From Henriciella sp. (GTDB lineage Bacteria; Pseudomonadota; Alphaproteobacteria; Caulobacterales; Hyphomonadaceae), in the NCBI GenBank assembly GCA_017642885.1, contig JAEPOM010000008.1, positions 62,001 to 126,000 of the forward strand: a DNA stretch of 64,000 bases, read 5' to 3'. The position numbers and the translations under genes were made by a program. Below are positions 35,876-44,742 of the stretch, one piece after another (the stretch's first letter is position 1; each line of letters opens with the position of its first letter). A model generated the notes under the pieces. The model worked only from the letters and a program-made list of their open reading frames with translations. It was not told the DNA's origin and searched no databases.

Positions 35876-37192
35876 ATGACTTTCAAGGGATTACGATGGT
35901 GGGTTGTGTCGCTCGTCGCTCTGGCAACGGTGATCAATTACATTGACCGACAGTCGCTAAACGTTCTTTGGCCGACAGCGTTTGCTGAACTGTTTCCAGA
36001 CATGTCGTTTGACGAGCATAAGGAAATTTATGCCACCGTCTCGCTGGTTTTTATTCTCTCTTACGCTTTCGGTCAGGCGATTTTTGGCAAGATCTTTGAC
36101 TGGATCGGAACCCGAATGGGCTTCGTTCTGTCGATTGGTGTCTGGTCGCTTGCGACGGCCGCGCATGCTTTCGCGCGCGGACTGCTTTCATTCAGTATTT
36201 TTCGAGGTCTTTTGGGCGTCGCAGAGGCGGGTAACTGGCCGGGTGCAACCAAGGCCAATGCGGAATGGTTTCCCACAAAAGAACGCGCGCTCGCGCAAGG
36301 CATCTTCAATTCAGGTGCTGCGATAGGCGGCATCATTTCGATCCCGCTGATCGGTTTCCTGGCTGTATTTCTCAGCTGGCAAATGATCTTTGTGGTGATT
36401 GGCTTGATTGGATTGCTCTGGCTCGTGCCATGGCTGATCATCGTCAAAGGACCACCGAGTTCACACAGCTGGCTGTCGGCCGAGGAGAAGGACTACATTC
36501 TTTCCGGACAAGAGAACCAGGATGTCGACGGCGACGGAAATCCAGACGACGGCTACAATCCCAGCACGATGGAAATCCTCTCTCGAAAAGAGAGCTGGGG
36601 TATCATCATCGCATCAGCAGCGATTGATCCAATCTGGTGGCTCTTCGTATTCTGGATCCCGAGCTATCTGATCGAAGTTTACCAGATGGATGTCAAAGGC
36701 ATCGCGATCTACGGCTGGGTGCCGTATGTCGGTGCGATGTTTGGGGCGTGGTTTGGTGGACTGCTCGCTCAGAACCGACTGAGTTCTGGTTGGAGCGTCA
36801 ATGCGACCCGCAAGCTGACCATCACACTTGGGTGCATGATCATGCTGCCGGCACTTCTGGCAATGGCAAATCCTGGAAATCCCACGATTGCCGTGTTGAT
36901 CATGGCTGTGATCCTGTTTGGCTTCCAAACGGCGATCGGCAATGTGCAAACGCTGCCGAGCGACTTTTTCGGAGGCAAAAGCGTTGGAACACTGGCTGGA
37001 TTTGCTGGAATGGCGGCCAAGCTCGGAGCGGCGGGTCTCTCAACTTATCTGATCCCGTGGCTGACGACGGGCGGCAATTACACGCCCGCTTTCGTCGTCG
37101 GAGCCGCCCTTGCCATCATCGCAATGGCGAGTGTCTGGATCCTTTGCGGCAACATTGCACCGCTTAAACCACGCGCCGCGAAGGCGGCATAA
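35876..37192 (+). CDS. MFS transporter, probable uronate/DEH permease
   Basis: Inner-membrane carrier of the anion:cation symporter (ExuT-like) branch, 438 residues with about 12 hydrophobic segments. Family features: INYIDRQSLNVLWP in the first helix region, EAGNWPGATKANAEWFP in helix 4-5 and a cytosolic mid-loop (residues about 195-230, DVDGDGNPDDGYNP, unusually acidic) before helix 7. It begins 3 bases after kdgF. In alginate loci of marine bacteria carriers of this family import the unsaturated monomer or DEH; the substrate is inferred from context. Confidence 0.88.
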   Translation: MTFKGLRWWVVSLVALATVINYIDRQSLNVLWPTAFAELFPDMSFDEHKEIYATVSLVFILSYAFGQAIFGKIFDWIGTRMGFVLSIGVWSLATAAHAFARGLLSFSIFRGLLGVAEAGNWPGATKANAEWFPTKERALAQGIFNSGAAIGGIISIPLIGFLAVFLSWQMIFVVIGLIGLLWLVPWLIIVKGPPSSHSWLSAEEKDYILSGQENQDVDGDGNPDDGYNPSTMEILSRKESWGIIIASAAIDPIWWLFVFWIPSYLIEVYQMDVKGIAIYGWVPYVGAMFGAWFGGLLAQNRLSSGWSVNATRKLTITLGCMIMLPALLAMANPGNPTIAVLIMAVILFGFQTAIGNVQTLPSDFFGGKSVGTLAGFAGMAAKLGAAGLSTYLIPWLTTGGNYTPAFVVGAALAIIAMASVWILCGNIAPLKPRAAKAA

Positions 37193-37231
37193 TATCATCT
37201 TTGGAATTCGACTGAATTAGGAGTCACGTAC

Positions 37232-38113
37232 ATGTCAAAACCAGTCATTGGTTTCATCGGCCTCGGGCTGATGGGGGGGAATATGGTCGAAAACCTGCAA
37301 AAGCGGGGATTTACGGTCAATGTCATGGACCTCAACAAGGAAGCAGTCGCTGCCGTACTCGCAAGAGGGAATGCCAGTGAAGCAAGTTCTGCGAAGGAGC
37401 TCGCGGAAAAAAGCGATATCATTCAACTCTGCGTCACGACCTCGGAAGTGGTTGAATCGCTGGTCTACGGTGAGAATGGCATTCTTGCCGGAATCAAAGC
37501 TGGATCCGTCCTGATCGACTTCGGGACCTCCATCCCGTCCTCCACACAAAAAATTGGGGCTGACCTGGCCAAAAAAGGCGCGGGCATGATTGATGCTCCG
37601 CTCGGCCGCACACCAGCGCATGCCAAGGATGGTCTGCTCAACATTATGGCTGCGGGCGACAAGGCGACGTTCGACAAGTATGAGCCGGTGCTGAAAGAGC
37701 AGGGGGAGAATGTTTTCTACCTTGGTCAACTCGGCGCAGGACATACGACCAAACTGATCAACAATTTCATGGGTATGACGACAGTTTGCGCAATGTCACA
37801 GGCGTTCGCAGCCGCGGAAATGGCTGGCGTGGATAGAGCACAACTCTATGACATCATGTCATCCGGGCCATCAAACTCGCCGTTCATGAAGTTCTGCAAA
37901 AATTATGCGGTCGATGGCGTGAGCGATCTCGGATTCTCTATCAACAATGCCAATAAAGACCTTCGGTATTTTCGGCAGATGATGTCGGACCTCGGGTCCG
38001 GATCTTTGATTGCAGATGGAACTTCTGCGAGCTTGAGTGCGGCAGTCGACCGAGGCATGGGGCACGGCAACGTACCGGAGATTTTCGACTATTTTGTCGA
38101 CTTGAAATCGTAA
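37232..38113 (+). CDS. Beta-hydroxyacid dehydrogenase family enzyme, probable DEH reductase
   Basis: NAD(P)-dependent 293-residue enzyme of the 3-hydroxyisobutyrate dehydrogenase / tartronate semialdehyde reductase family. Rossmann motif GFIGLGLMGGNM at the N-terminus, substrate-binding APLGRTPAHA and the catalytic Lys in GAGHTTKLINNFMG. In this operon the missing step is reduction of DEH to 2-keto-3-deoxygluconate, and members of this family fill it in some Vibrio (DehR type), so that role is inferred. AGGAG stands 9 bases before the ATG. A fragment matching its last residues (MGxGxVxEIFDYFVxLK) recurs at 39958-40047. Confidence 0.85.
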   Translation: MSKPVIGFIGLGLMGGNMVENLQKRGFTVNVMDLNKEAVAAVLARGNASEASSAKELAEKSDIIQLCVTTSEVVESLVYGENGILAGIKAGSVLIDFGTSIPSSTQKIGADLAKKGAGMIDAPLGRTPAHAKDGLLNIMAAGDKATFDKYEPVLKEQGENVFYLGQLGAGHTTKLINNFMGMTTVCAMSQAFAAAEMAGVDRAQLYDIMSSGPSNSPFMKFCKNYAVDGVSDLGFSINNANKDLRYFRQMMSDLGSGSLIADGTSASLSAAVDRGMGHGNVPEIFDYFVDLKS

Positions 38114-38262
38114 TTCGTCGGCGAGCCTCGCGCTGGCTGCTAAAGCAGAACGTGCGCCGGCGATGAGCCAAATTCAAGCATTAGTCCGGCGTAACGGTGC
38201 CGTATCGTTCGCCGGCGCTGCGGCTGATCATATTAACGTCTTTCCAGGAGGACCTTGGTCCG

Positions 38263-38895
38263 ATGACGGCACTAGAGCAAACACCCATTGTTCCTCTGAT
38301 CCAATCTGAGGACCCCGAAATCGCCATACAGATCGCGGAAGCCTTGAAAGCTGGCGGTCTAACGACGCTGGAGGTGGTTTGGCGAACTGAGGCAGCAATG
38401 GACTGTTTAGAGGCTATTCGCCGCGACGTTGTCGGCGTCAGTGTCGGTGCTGGTACCGTGCTCACACCATCGCAAGTTAAAGAGGCCCATGCGCGCGGTG
38501 CGGAGTTCATTGTCTCGCCTGGATTGCACACGGGCGTGGTCGAAGAATGCCAGAAATTGCGCCTGGACATCTATCCGGGGATCGCCACGCCGAGCGAAGT
38601 TCAGCTGGCGACCAACCTCGGACTGAAAACGGTGAAATTTTTTCCCGCCGCACTAAATGGCGGCCCACCTATGCTGAAGGCGCTGGCTTCAGTCTTTCGC
38701 ACAATGAAGTTTATGCCAACGGGCGGGGTCTCTGCCGCTAACTTGGCGTCCTATCTCGAGGTGCCATCTGTAATCGCCTGCGGTGGCAGTTGGTTGACTC
38801 CGAACAATGAGATCGACGCAGGAAATTTTGATGCAATCACCAAGCTCGCTCAGGAAGCTGTTTCGATTGCGGGCACCATTCGACCAGGTAATTAG
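38263..38895 (+). CDS. eda: 2-dehydro-3-deoxy-phosphogluconate (KDPG) aldolase
   Basis: Class I aldolase splitting KDPG to pyruvate and glyceraldehyde 3-phosphate. 210 residues from the ATG at 38263; AGGAGG lies 11 bases ahead, while an open frame to 38197 adds unconserved residues. Glu in TTLEVVWRT, the Schiff-base Lys in [10 protein letters not shown] and the phosphate-binding PTGGVSAAN are all present. It follows the reductase by about 150 bases and precedes kdgK by 10 bases, completing the path from DEH. Confidence 0.93.
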   Translation: MTALEQTPIVPLIQSEDPEIAIQIAEALKAGGLTTLEVVWRTEAAMDCLEAIRRDVVGVSVGAGTVLTPSQVKEAHARGAEFIVSPGLHTGVVEECQKLRLDIYPGIATPSEVQLATNLGLKTVKFFPAALNGGPPMLKALASVFRTMKFMPTGGVSAANLASYLEVPSVIACGGSWLTPNNEIDAGNFDAITKLAQEAVSIAGTIRPGN

Positions 38896-38905
38896 GAGTA
38901 CTCAA

Positions 38906-39934
38906 ATGTCGGAATTTTTGTCTTTCGGTGAAATCATGTTGCGACTAAAAACCGTCGGCACAGAGCGGTTTTTTCAGTCTCCAGGTTTCGAGGCCACGTT
39001 TGGCGGCGGCGAAGCGAATGTGGCCGTTGCGCTCAGCAATTATGGATTCTCATCTGGGTTCATTTCAGCACTTCCTGACAATGACATAGGCCAATCCGCG
39101 ATCCGCGAACTCAACAAATTTGGGGTCGATACGACGCGCGTTCGCCGCAGCGGCGACAGGGTGGGCATCTATTACCTCGAAGCTGGTGCCAATCAGCGTC
39201 CGTCCAAAGTTGTCTATGACAGAGCGCATTCCGCGATCAGCGAATGTGGTCCTGGTGATTTTGATTGGAATTCAGTTTTAGCCGGCGCCAAATGGCTACA
39301 CATTACGGGTATCACGCCCGCGCTTAGCCAGTCCGCCGCTGACCTTAGCATCGAATGTGTAAAAAAGGCGCAAGAACTTGGCGTGACGGTGTCTTGCGAT
39401 TTCAATTTCCGTGGCAAGCTATGGAAGTATGGCAAAACGGCACCAGAGGTTATGACCGATTTGGTGAAATATGTTGATGTCGGGATCGCCAATGAAGAAG
39501 ACTGTCAAAAGTCACTCGGAGTCAGCGTCGATGTGGATGTTGAGGCCGGACACTTGGATACGGTCAAATATGAAGTTTTGTCGGAAAAAATGCTAGACCT
39601 GTATCCAGGCATGTCGACCATTGCGATTACGCTTCGAGAGAGCATCAGCGCCTCACACAATGGTTGGTCTGCGTGCTTGCGGGACAAGAACGGATTTAAG
39701 CTCAGCCGACGTTACGAGATCACACATATTGTTGATCGCGTCGGCGGCGGTGATAGTTTCGCCTCGGCGTTGATCTATGGATTAAACGCGTATGAAGACC
39801 GTCAACAGTCGCTGGAATTTGCCGTAGCAGCATCGTGTTTGAAACATTCCATTCTGGGCGACTTTAATCGTGTCAGTGTCGATGAGGTCGAAAAGCTCAT
39901 GTCCGGTGATGGGTCTGGGCGGGTTCAGAGGTAG
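38906..39934 (+). CDS. kdgK: 2-dehydro-3-deoxygluconate (KDG) kinase
   Basis: PfkB/ribokinase-family kinase phosphorylating KDG to KDPG; 342 residues. N-terminal [13 protein letters not shown], the substrate region [16 protein letters not shown], and the C-terminal anion-hole motif [19 protein letters not shown] with the catalytic Asp. ATG at 38906 is preceded by TAGGAG. It is the last intact catabolic gene of the operon. A related but stop-interrupted copy follows at 40085. The pair share the same layout but differ at many residues, so they are not a fresh duplication. Confidence 0.93.
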   Translation: MSEFLSFGEIMLRLKTVGTERFFQSPGFEATFGGGEANVAVALSNYGFSSGFISALPDNDIGQSAIRELNKFGVDTTRVRRSGDRVGIYYLEAGANQRPSKVVYDRAHSAISECGPGDFDWNSVLAGAKWLHITGITPALSQSAADLSIECVKKAQELGVTVSCDFNFRGKLWKYGKTAPEVMTDLVKYVDVGIANEEDCQKSLGVSVDVDVEAGHLDTVKYEVLSEKMLDLYPGMSTIAITLRESISASHNGWSACLRDKNGFKLSRRYEITHIVDRVGGGDSFASALIYGLNAYEDRQQSLEFAVAASCLKHSILGDFNRVSVDEVEKLMSGDGSGRVQR

Positions 39935-39957
39935 TAGTCCGCCCGTCATCGAGGCGC

Positions 39958-40047
39958 GCGCCTGTCGACAAAGGCATGGGCGTGGGTATTGTGAGGGAGA
40001 TATTCGATTACTTTGTTGAGCTGAAGAAAGAATACGCTCGTTTCTGA
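39958..40047 (+). pseudogene. 3' remnant of a second beta-hydroxyacid dehydrogenase gene
   Basis: In one frame this reads APVDKGMGVGIVREIFDYFV and then ELKKEYARF with a TGA stop. It aligns without gaps to the C-terminus of the reductase at 37232-38113 (AAVDRGMGHGNVPEIFDYFV DLKS). Nothing upstream matches the rest of such a gene, so only the last 30 codons survive. It stands directly before the interrupted second kdgK, implying a former second reductase-kinase pair. Confidence 0.75.
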
Positions 40048-40084
40048 TTTGAGCAGCCAGCTTTAGAGTCTGAAGGAATTGGTT

Positions 40085-41104
40085 ATGGCCTTAGCGGTAG
40101 CAACACTCGGCGAACTGATGATGCGTTTGAAGCCGCCAGGCAAGTTACGGCTGAGACAAGCCAGTGGCTTTGAAATTTGCCATGGGGGCGCGGAATCCAA
40201 CGTGGCGGTAAGTCTGGCGCAGTTCGGATTGACCAGTCGCTTCATCTCCGCACTTCCTTAGACGGAACTTGGCGAACAGGCCCTGATGGCGATCCGCGCG
40301 GCCGGCGTCGATGCTACTCACGTGGCGAGACTGCCCGGGCGTATGGGATTGTATTTTCTCGAAGAAGGCGCCGACCTGCGATCAGGCTGTGTCGTTTACG
40401 ACCGGCAAGACACGGCCTTCTGCGCGCTCGAAGCCGAACGCGTCGATTGGGACGCCGCGTTTGACGGTGTCTCCTGGTTTCATGTTAGCGGCATCACTCC
40501 GGCGATCGCGCCATCGACGCGGGATCTGACGCAGCACGCACTGCAAGAAGCGAAAGCACGGGGTGTCCACATTTCGATCGATCTGAATCATCGCGAACGC
40601 CTGTGGCAATACGGGCAAAGCGCGACCGACATCATGCCAGCTCTTGTGGAGCTTGCGGACACGCTGATGGCGGGGCGCGGAGATTGTGCAGCGTGCCTTG
40701 GGTTTTCGCCCGACGGTGATGGCAGCTCGAATGACTGGTATGAGGAACTGTCGGCGGATGTCCTCTGTCGGTTTCCCAATATATCGCGTGTGGCTGTGAC
40801 CATCCGCAATTCAAGCTCGGCGGATCATCATCGATGGGCGGCGCATTTTCGATCCTCAGAAGGATCATTCTTCTCCCGGACATACGACCTGCACAATGTC
40901 GTCGACCGGGTTGGCACGGGTGATGGGTTCTCGGCCGGCCTGATTTTTGGACTCATCAACAAGATGGCTGGCGCGGACGCGCTCGAATTTGGCGCTGCGG
41001 CGAACGCGCTCAAGCACTCGATTGCGGGTGATGCAAATATGGTCACGGCCGACGAAGTGCATGCCATGATTGAGAGTGGCGGCACCGGACGTCTTCGAAG
41101 GTAA
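40085..41104 (+). pseudogene. Second KDG kinase paralogue interrupted by in-frame TAG
   Basis: One continuous frame encodes a PfkB-type KDG kinase of about 339 codons apart from a TAG at codon 59 (40259-40261). The frame before it ends FISALP and the frame after resumes TELGEQALMAIRAAGVDATH, matching [20 protein letters not shown] of the intact kinase without a gap. A CAG-to-TAG change would explain it. Downstream motifs are all intact, including DRVGTGDGFSAGLIFGL, so the stop is recent or is read through. AAGGA precedes the ATG. A downstream ATG at 40286 could restart translation but would lose the substrate-binding N-terminus. Confidence 0.8.
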
Positions 41105-41156
41105 GCATCCAAACATTTGAATGGCCCAGTATGGCCGCTCAAGAAAGGAATACTCT

Positions 41157-41173
41157 AATTGGTCGGACCAATT
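41157..41173. promoter_or_regulatory. GntR operator-like perfect palindrome (distal site of second receptor)
   Basis: AATTGGTCGGACCAATT, 8-base arms around one central base, a perfect inverted repeat. It is the best copy of the motif in the window and lies 230 bases before the receptor start. Confidence 0.75.
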
Positions 41174-41261
41174 GGGGTGTTTCTTGCTGCGCACCCGATC
41201 CAAAAAATGCAACACAAGGAGCGGGTGTAGCAAAAATGGCACAAATCCCTTCATAATGCCC

Positions 41262-41277
41262 AATGGTCCTACCAATT
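41262..41277. promoter_or_regulatory. GntR operator-like palindrome (proximal site of second receptor)
   Basis: AATGGTCCTACCAATT. It lies 105 bases downstream of the perfect copy, about ten helical turns, and just ahead of a TATAAT at 41283, so a bound repressor would cover the promoter. The two sites could support looping. Confidence 0.7.
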
Positions 41278-41282
41278 AGTGC

Positions 41283-41288
41283 TATAAT
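41283..41288 (+). promoter_or_regulatory. Possible -10 element of the second alginate receptor
   Basis: TATAAT, perfect -10 consensus, six bases after an operator-like palindrome and about 100 bases before the receptor start. No good -35 hexamer is visible at the standard distance, so this is tentative. Confidence 0.35.
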
Positions 41289-41386
41289 GAGGGGTAAATT
41301 GGTTGACAAAGTGATTGGTTCTGAGATGCTTTGGTATGCTTCGCGATTAGACGAAGTTTCTGACATACCCACGGGAGGAACTCGGT

Positions 41387-44300
41387 ATGCACTTAAAACC
41401 TAACTCAGAATCCAAACGCTCGAATGGGCTAAAGCTTTGGCGCGCAGCGCTCTTGGCTGGCGTCGCTCTGCCGCTTGGTCTGTCTGCCACTGCACAGGAT
41501 GCGAGTGACACCGATGAGGAAGAGGCAAGGCAGGACGTGATCGTCGTGCAGGGCATTCGGTCATCCCTCGCGAGCGCGCTTAACGAGAAACGAAACGCGG
41601 ATAACTTAGTAGAAATTATTCGGGCAGAGGACATTGGTAAACTACCAGACCAAAACCTCGCTGAAGTTTTGGAGAACGTCACAGGCGTTCAAATTACTCG
41701 GACAGCCGGCGTCGGCACGGGTGTTCAAATTCGCGGTACAAATGCTAACCGCGTCGAAGTCAACGGCGTATCGAGCGTCGGCTCAGGCGATGGCCGTAAC
41801 GGCATCGGATTTGAAGATGTGAACCCGGCAATCATTGCCGCCGTTGAGGTCACCAAAGCCTCTGAAGCGAAGACCATCGAAGGGTCAGTTGGCGGTACAG
41901 TGAACCTGAGAACAATTCGTCCTCTGGAACTGAGCGACATGTTGCTCAATGTTCGCATTCAGGGCGAAGATAACAGCCTGAGCACCGAAGGCATCACGCC
42001 TAGATACTCGGCCGCGTTTGGCGACAATTGGTCGTCAAGTGCTGGCGAGTTCGGTTTTGTGATTACAGGCAGCTACACAGAACAAGAAGCGGTTTCATTC
42101 CGTCCACGTACCGACCGCGATAACCTTGCCTCAGCACCCGGGGCCGCGCATCCGGTGTATCAGGGCATTCAGTTCCTGGTTCAGGAGCAAGAGAACGATG
42201 ACTACGAGACGCTCAATATCGCGTCGTCGTTTGAGTGGGCCCCGAATGATGAGCTTACTCTGAGCTTCGATGCGATCATCAACGAGCAAGAGCGGAGCCG
42301 AGACCAGTACCGCTTGCAGGCCTCAGGCATCAGTAACCTTAGGAACTTCCCTGTGAACGCGCCGACCGCGTTTGAAACCCTCGACTATAGCGCTGTCGGA
42401 GGCCCAATTTTGCAGGGTGCTCTTGCTGGTCTCGTCGAGCCGGATATTACGATTGATGATGATGATGGCAACCTGCGTTTCACGACGGAGACAGGATCTC
42501 GTGTCACAGACAGTCAGATTTTCTCGCTTGGTGGTGAGTGGACCCGTGACAACTGGACCGTCAGCACAGAACTTGCGACGTCGAAATCAGACACACGCAA
42601 CCCGACTCTGAACACGACTGTGAACTTCATCAACCCAAACTGCCCGCTTGATGGCGCGCCGACGGGTGATCCAAGCACCAGTAACGATAACTGTGTTCCG
42701 TTCATCTATGATTTGTCAGGTGACTCGCTTGCGTTCGGCATTAACTTCAATTCGCCGTTTGCACCGACACCTCAACAGCTCCTGGATCCTGCGAACGTTG
42801 TCCTCGATCAAGTCGATGTCGGTCGTAACACGACTGAAAATCAGGAAGATGCGTTCCGAATTGACGTTTCATACGACTTTACCGACAGCTTGTTCGGCGA
42901 CTATTTGACGTCGGTAGATGCCGGTTTCCGGTTCAACAAGTCTTCGCACGTCTTTGACGACATTGATGACCGGATTGGCGGGTTCAGCAGACTGGAAGAC
43001 AGTCCGAGCGGTTCGCTGTTCTCGGAACTTCTGGTGCCTGGTCCAACAAATTACGGCGATGCCGATGGCCGTAGCCTGTTCATCAGCAACTTCCTGCTGA
43101 TTGATCCAGACCGGTCTTTCTCTGACCCGAACGGCGTCATCAGCATCTTGGAAGCAGCGCTTGCAGCCCACCGGGTTAACGAACCGCAAGCCGACGGTGA
43201 CTTGACGCTTAATCTGTCATCAGACCAGAACGCGTTCCGGGACATTTCAGAAGAAACCAGCGCTCTTTATGCGCAGGCAAACTTTGAATCCGGAATCTTC
43301 CGCGGCAATATCGGTGTTCGCTATATCGAGACAGAAATCGACTCGATCGGTTTTGGTCCAGAGGTGAATGGGACACGGTCGCTACAATCAACGACTGGCT
43401 CTTACGACTTCGTGCTACCACGTTTCAACTTGGTCGCTCAGCCTTCCGAAGACGTCATCCTGCGTCTGGCTTATGGGTCAGATATCCGACGTCCCAACTT
43501 CACAAGCTTGAGCACCGGCTTCACATTTGATCAGAGTGAGAACGCCCAAGTGTCACTCGGCAATCCTGGCCTAGAGCCGGAGGAAGTGACGTCAATTGAT
43601 GTGTCGGCAGAGTGGTACTTTGCCCCATCCGCGCTGGTCAGCGTTGGTTGGTTCACAAAGGATCGCACAAATATCTTCGGATCTGATTTCGAAGGGGCTC
43701 TGTTGATCGATGACGGCATGGGCGGTTTCCTTCGCGAAACTGATCCAACTTGCCCAGGCGGCGGTATCTTCAACCCGGATGTTATTCCAAATGTCCTGGG
43801 CGATCCGAACACGACCGGACTTTGCGTAGACTTCTCACGGCCCGGTAATGACCCTGCGACGACGACACAGTCTGGTTGGGAATTTGCCTTCCAATACGAT
43901 CTCTCAAGCTTTGAGGACCGCCTCGGTTGGGCATCCGGCTTTGGTGTTGTCGCGAATTACACCAAGCAAGAGTTTGAGGGTGGATCAGTTGTCGATACGA
44001 CGTCTGGCCGTGGCTTGACCGTTCTCGGAGATCTCAGCATTCCACGTGGCCTGCTGGACTTCTCAGAAAACGCCTATAACGCAACGCTTTACTACGAAAA
44101 GTACGGCCTCTCGGCTCGCGCACGATACACATGGCGTGAAGGCTTCCGAACACAAGACTTCGGTGGCGGTGCAAACACCAGCGGTAGCAGTACGCTTAGC
44201 TTCCCGGTTCACACTCTGGACCGCGGGCAATTGAATGCTAGCGTCAACTACGCTGTGACGGACAATTTCAGCATTGGACTTGAAGCCGTCAACCTCACCG

Positions 44301-44401
44301 AGGAGCGGATCGTGCAGAAATGCGTAACCGAAGCTGGCCCAACTTGCTTCGTCGGATACCCAGACCGACGGATCACATTCGGTGGCAGCTACACGTTCTA
44401 A
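41387..44401 (+). CDS. TonB-dependent receptor, second alginate-locus importer
   Basis: Outer-membrane transporter of 1004 residues. Basic N-terminus, hydrophobic signal ending LPLGLSATAQ, TonB-box-like QDVIVVQGIRSS, plug with AEDIGKLPDQNLAEVLENVTG and VQIRGTNANRVEVNGV, and a barrel ending RRITFGGSYTF. The IGKLPDQNLAEVLENVTGVQ style is typical of carbohydrate receptors and is like that of the other receptor of this locus, but the two are clearly different genes, perhaps for oligomers of different length or composition. Two operator palindromes lie upstream and a strong terminator follows. ATG at 41387 has GGGAGG ahead. Confidence 0.92.
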   Translation: MHLKPNSESKRSNGLKLWRAALLAGVALPLGLSATAQDASDTDEEEARQDVIVVQGIRSSLASALNEKRNADNLVEIIRAEDIGKLPDQNLAEVLENVTGVQITRTAGVGTGVQIRGTNANRVEVNGVSSVGSGDGRNGIGFEDVNPAIIAAVEVTKASEAKTIEGSVGGTVNLRTIRPLELSDMLLNVRIQGEDNSLSTEGITPRYSAAFGDNWSSSAGEFGFVITGSYTEQEAVSFRPRTDRDNLASAPGAAHPVYQGIQFLVQEQENDDYETLNIASSFEWAPNDELTLSFDAIINEQERSRDQYRLQASGISNLRNFPVNAPTAFETLDYSAVGGPILQGALAGLVEPDITIDDDDGNLRFTTETGSRVTDSQIFSLGGEWTRDNWTVSTELATSKSDTRNPTLNTTVNFINPNCPLDGAPTGDPSTSNDNCVPFIYDLSGDSLAFGINFNSPFAPTPQQLLDPANVVLDQVDVGRNTTENQEDAFRIDVSYDFTDSLFGDYLTSVDAGFRFNKSSHVFDDIDDRIGGFSRLEDSPSGSLFSELLVPGPTNYGDADGRSLFISNFLLIDPDRSFSDPNGVISILEAALAAHRVNEPQADGDLTLNLSSDQNAFRDISEETSALYAQANFESGIFRGNIGVRYIETEIDSIGFGPEVNGTRSLQSTTGSYDFVLPRFNLVAQPSEDVILRLAYGSDIRRPNFTSLSTGFTFDQSENAQVSLGNPGLEPEEVTSIDVSAEWYFAPSALVSVGWFTKDRTNIFGSDFEGALLIDDGMGGFLRETDPTCPGGGIFNPDVIPNVLGDPNTTGLCVDFSRPGNDPATTTQSGWEFAFQYDLSSFEDRLGWASGFGVVANYTKQEFEGGSVVDTTSGRGLTVLGDLSIPRGLLDFSENAYNATLYYEKYGLSARARYTWREGFRTQDFGGGANTSGSSTLSFPVHTLDRGQLNASVNYAVTDNFSIGLEAVNLTEERIVQKCVTEAGPTCFVGYPDRRITFGGSYTF

Positions 44402-44449
44402 TGCCAATCCGAATTAGCTAAAACAGACCAATTTGAGGTCCTTCAAACT

Positions 44450-44485
44450 GCGCGGTTCGTATCATGCGAACCGCGCTTTTTTTTT
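44450..44485 (+). terminator. Strong intrinsic terminator of the second alginate receptor
   Basis: GCGCGGTTCG and CGAACCGCGC pair perfectly around a 7-base loop, followed by nine T. It marks the end of the alginate locus. Confidence 0.92.
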
Positions 44486-44742
44486 GGGACGAGAGAGTCG
44501 ACTTCACGTCTGGGAAATTGAGCCCTCGGATTGGAATGATGTTTGCCATTCAATTAGTTGGAGATCGTCGGCTTCGACTTTGGATGGAGAGTCGACTGAC
44601 TGAACATCCAGAAGGACCCGAACTGAGCGAACTCTGGATCCAGAGCTGTCAAAGGCGAAGTTCTATGTAAATTGCGAATTGGCTATGATAGATTGAGCGA
44701 AATGAGATTTTATCAACCACATTTAGTAAGTGGGATTATCGC
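44486..44742. other. Non-coding gap before the AraC-type regulator
   Basis: 257 bases without a credible gene: the short open frames lack ribosome-binding sites and family likeness. It should contain the promoter of the regulator; no palindrome or repeat stands out. Confidence 0.5.

Noticed and set aside
44464..44670. Short open frame after the alginate-locus terminator
   Set aside because: It starts inside the terminator hairpin and T-run, has no ribosome-binding site and no family likeness.
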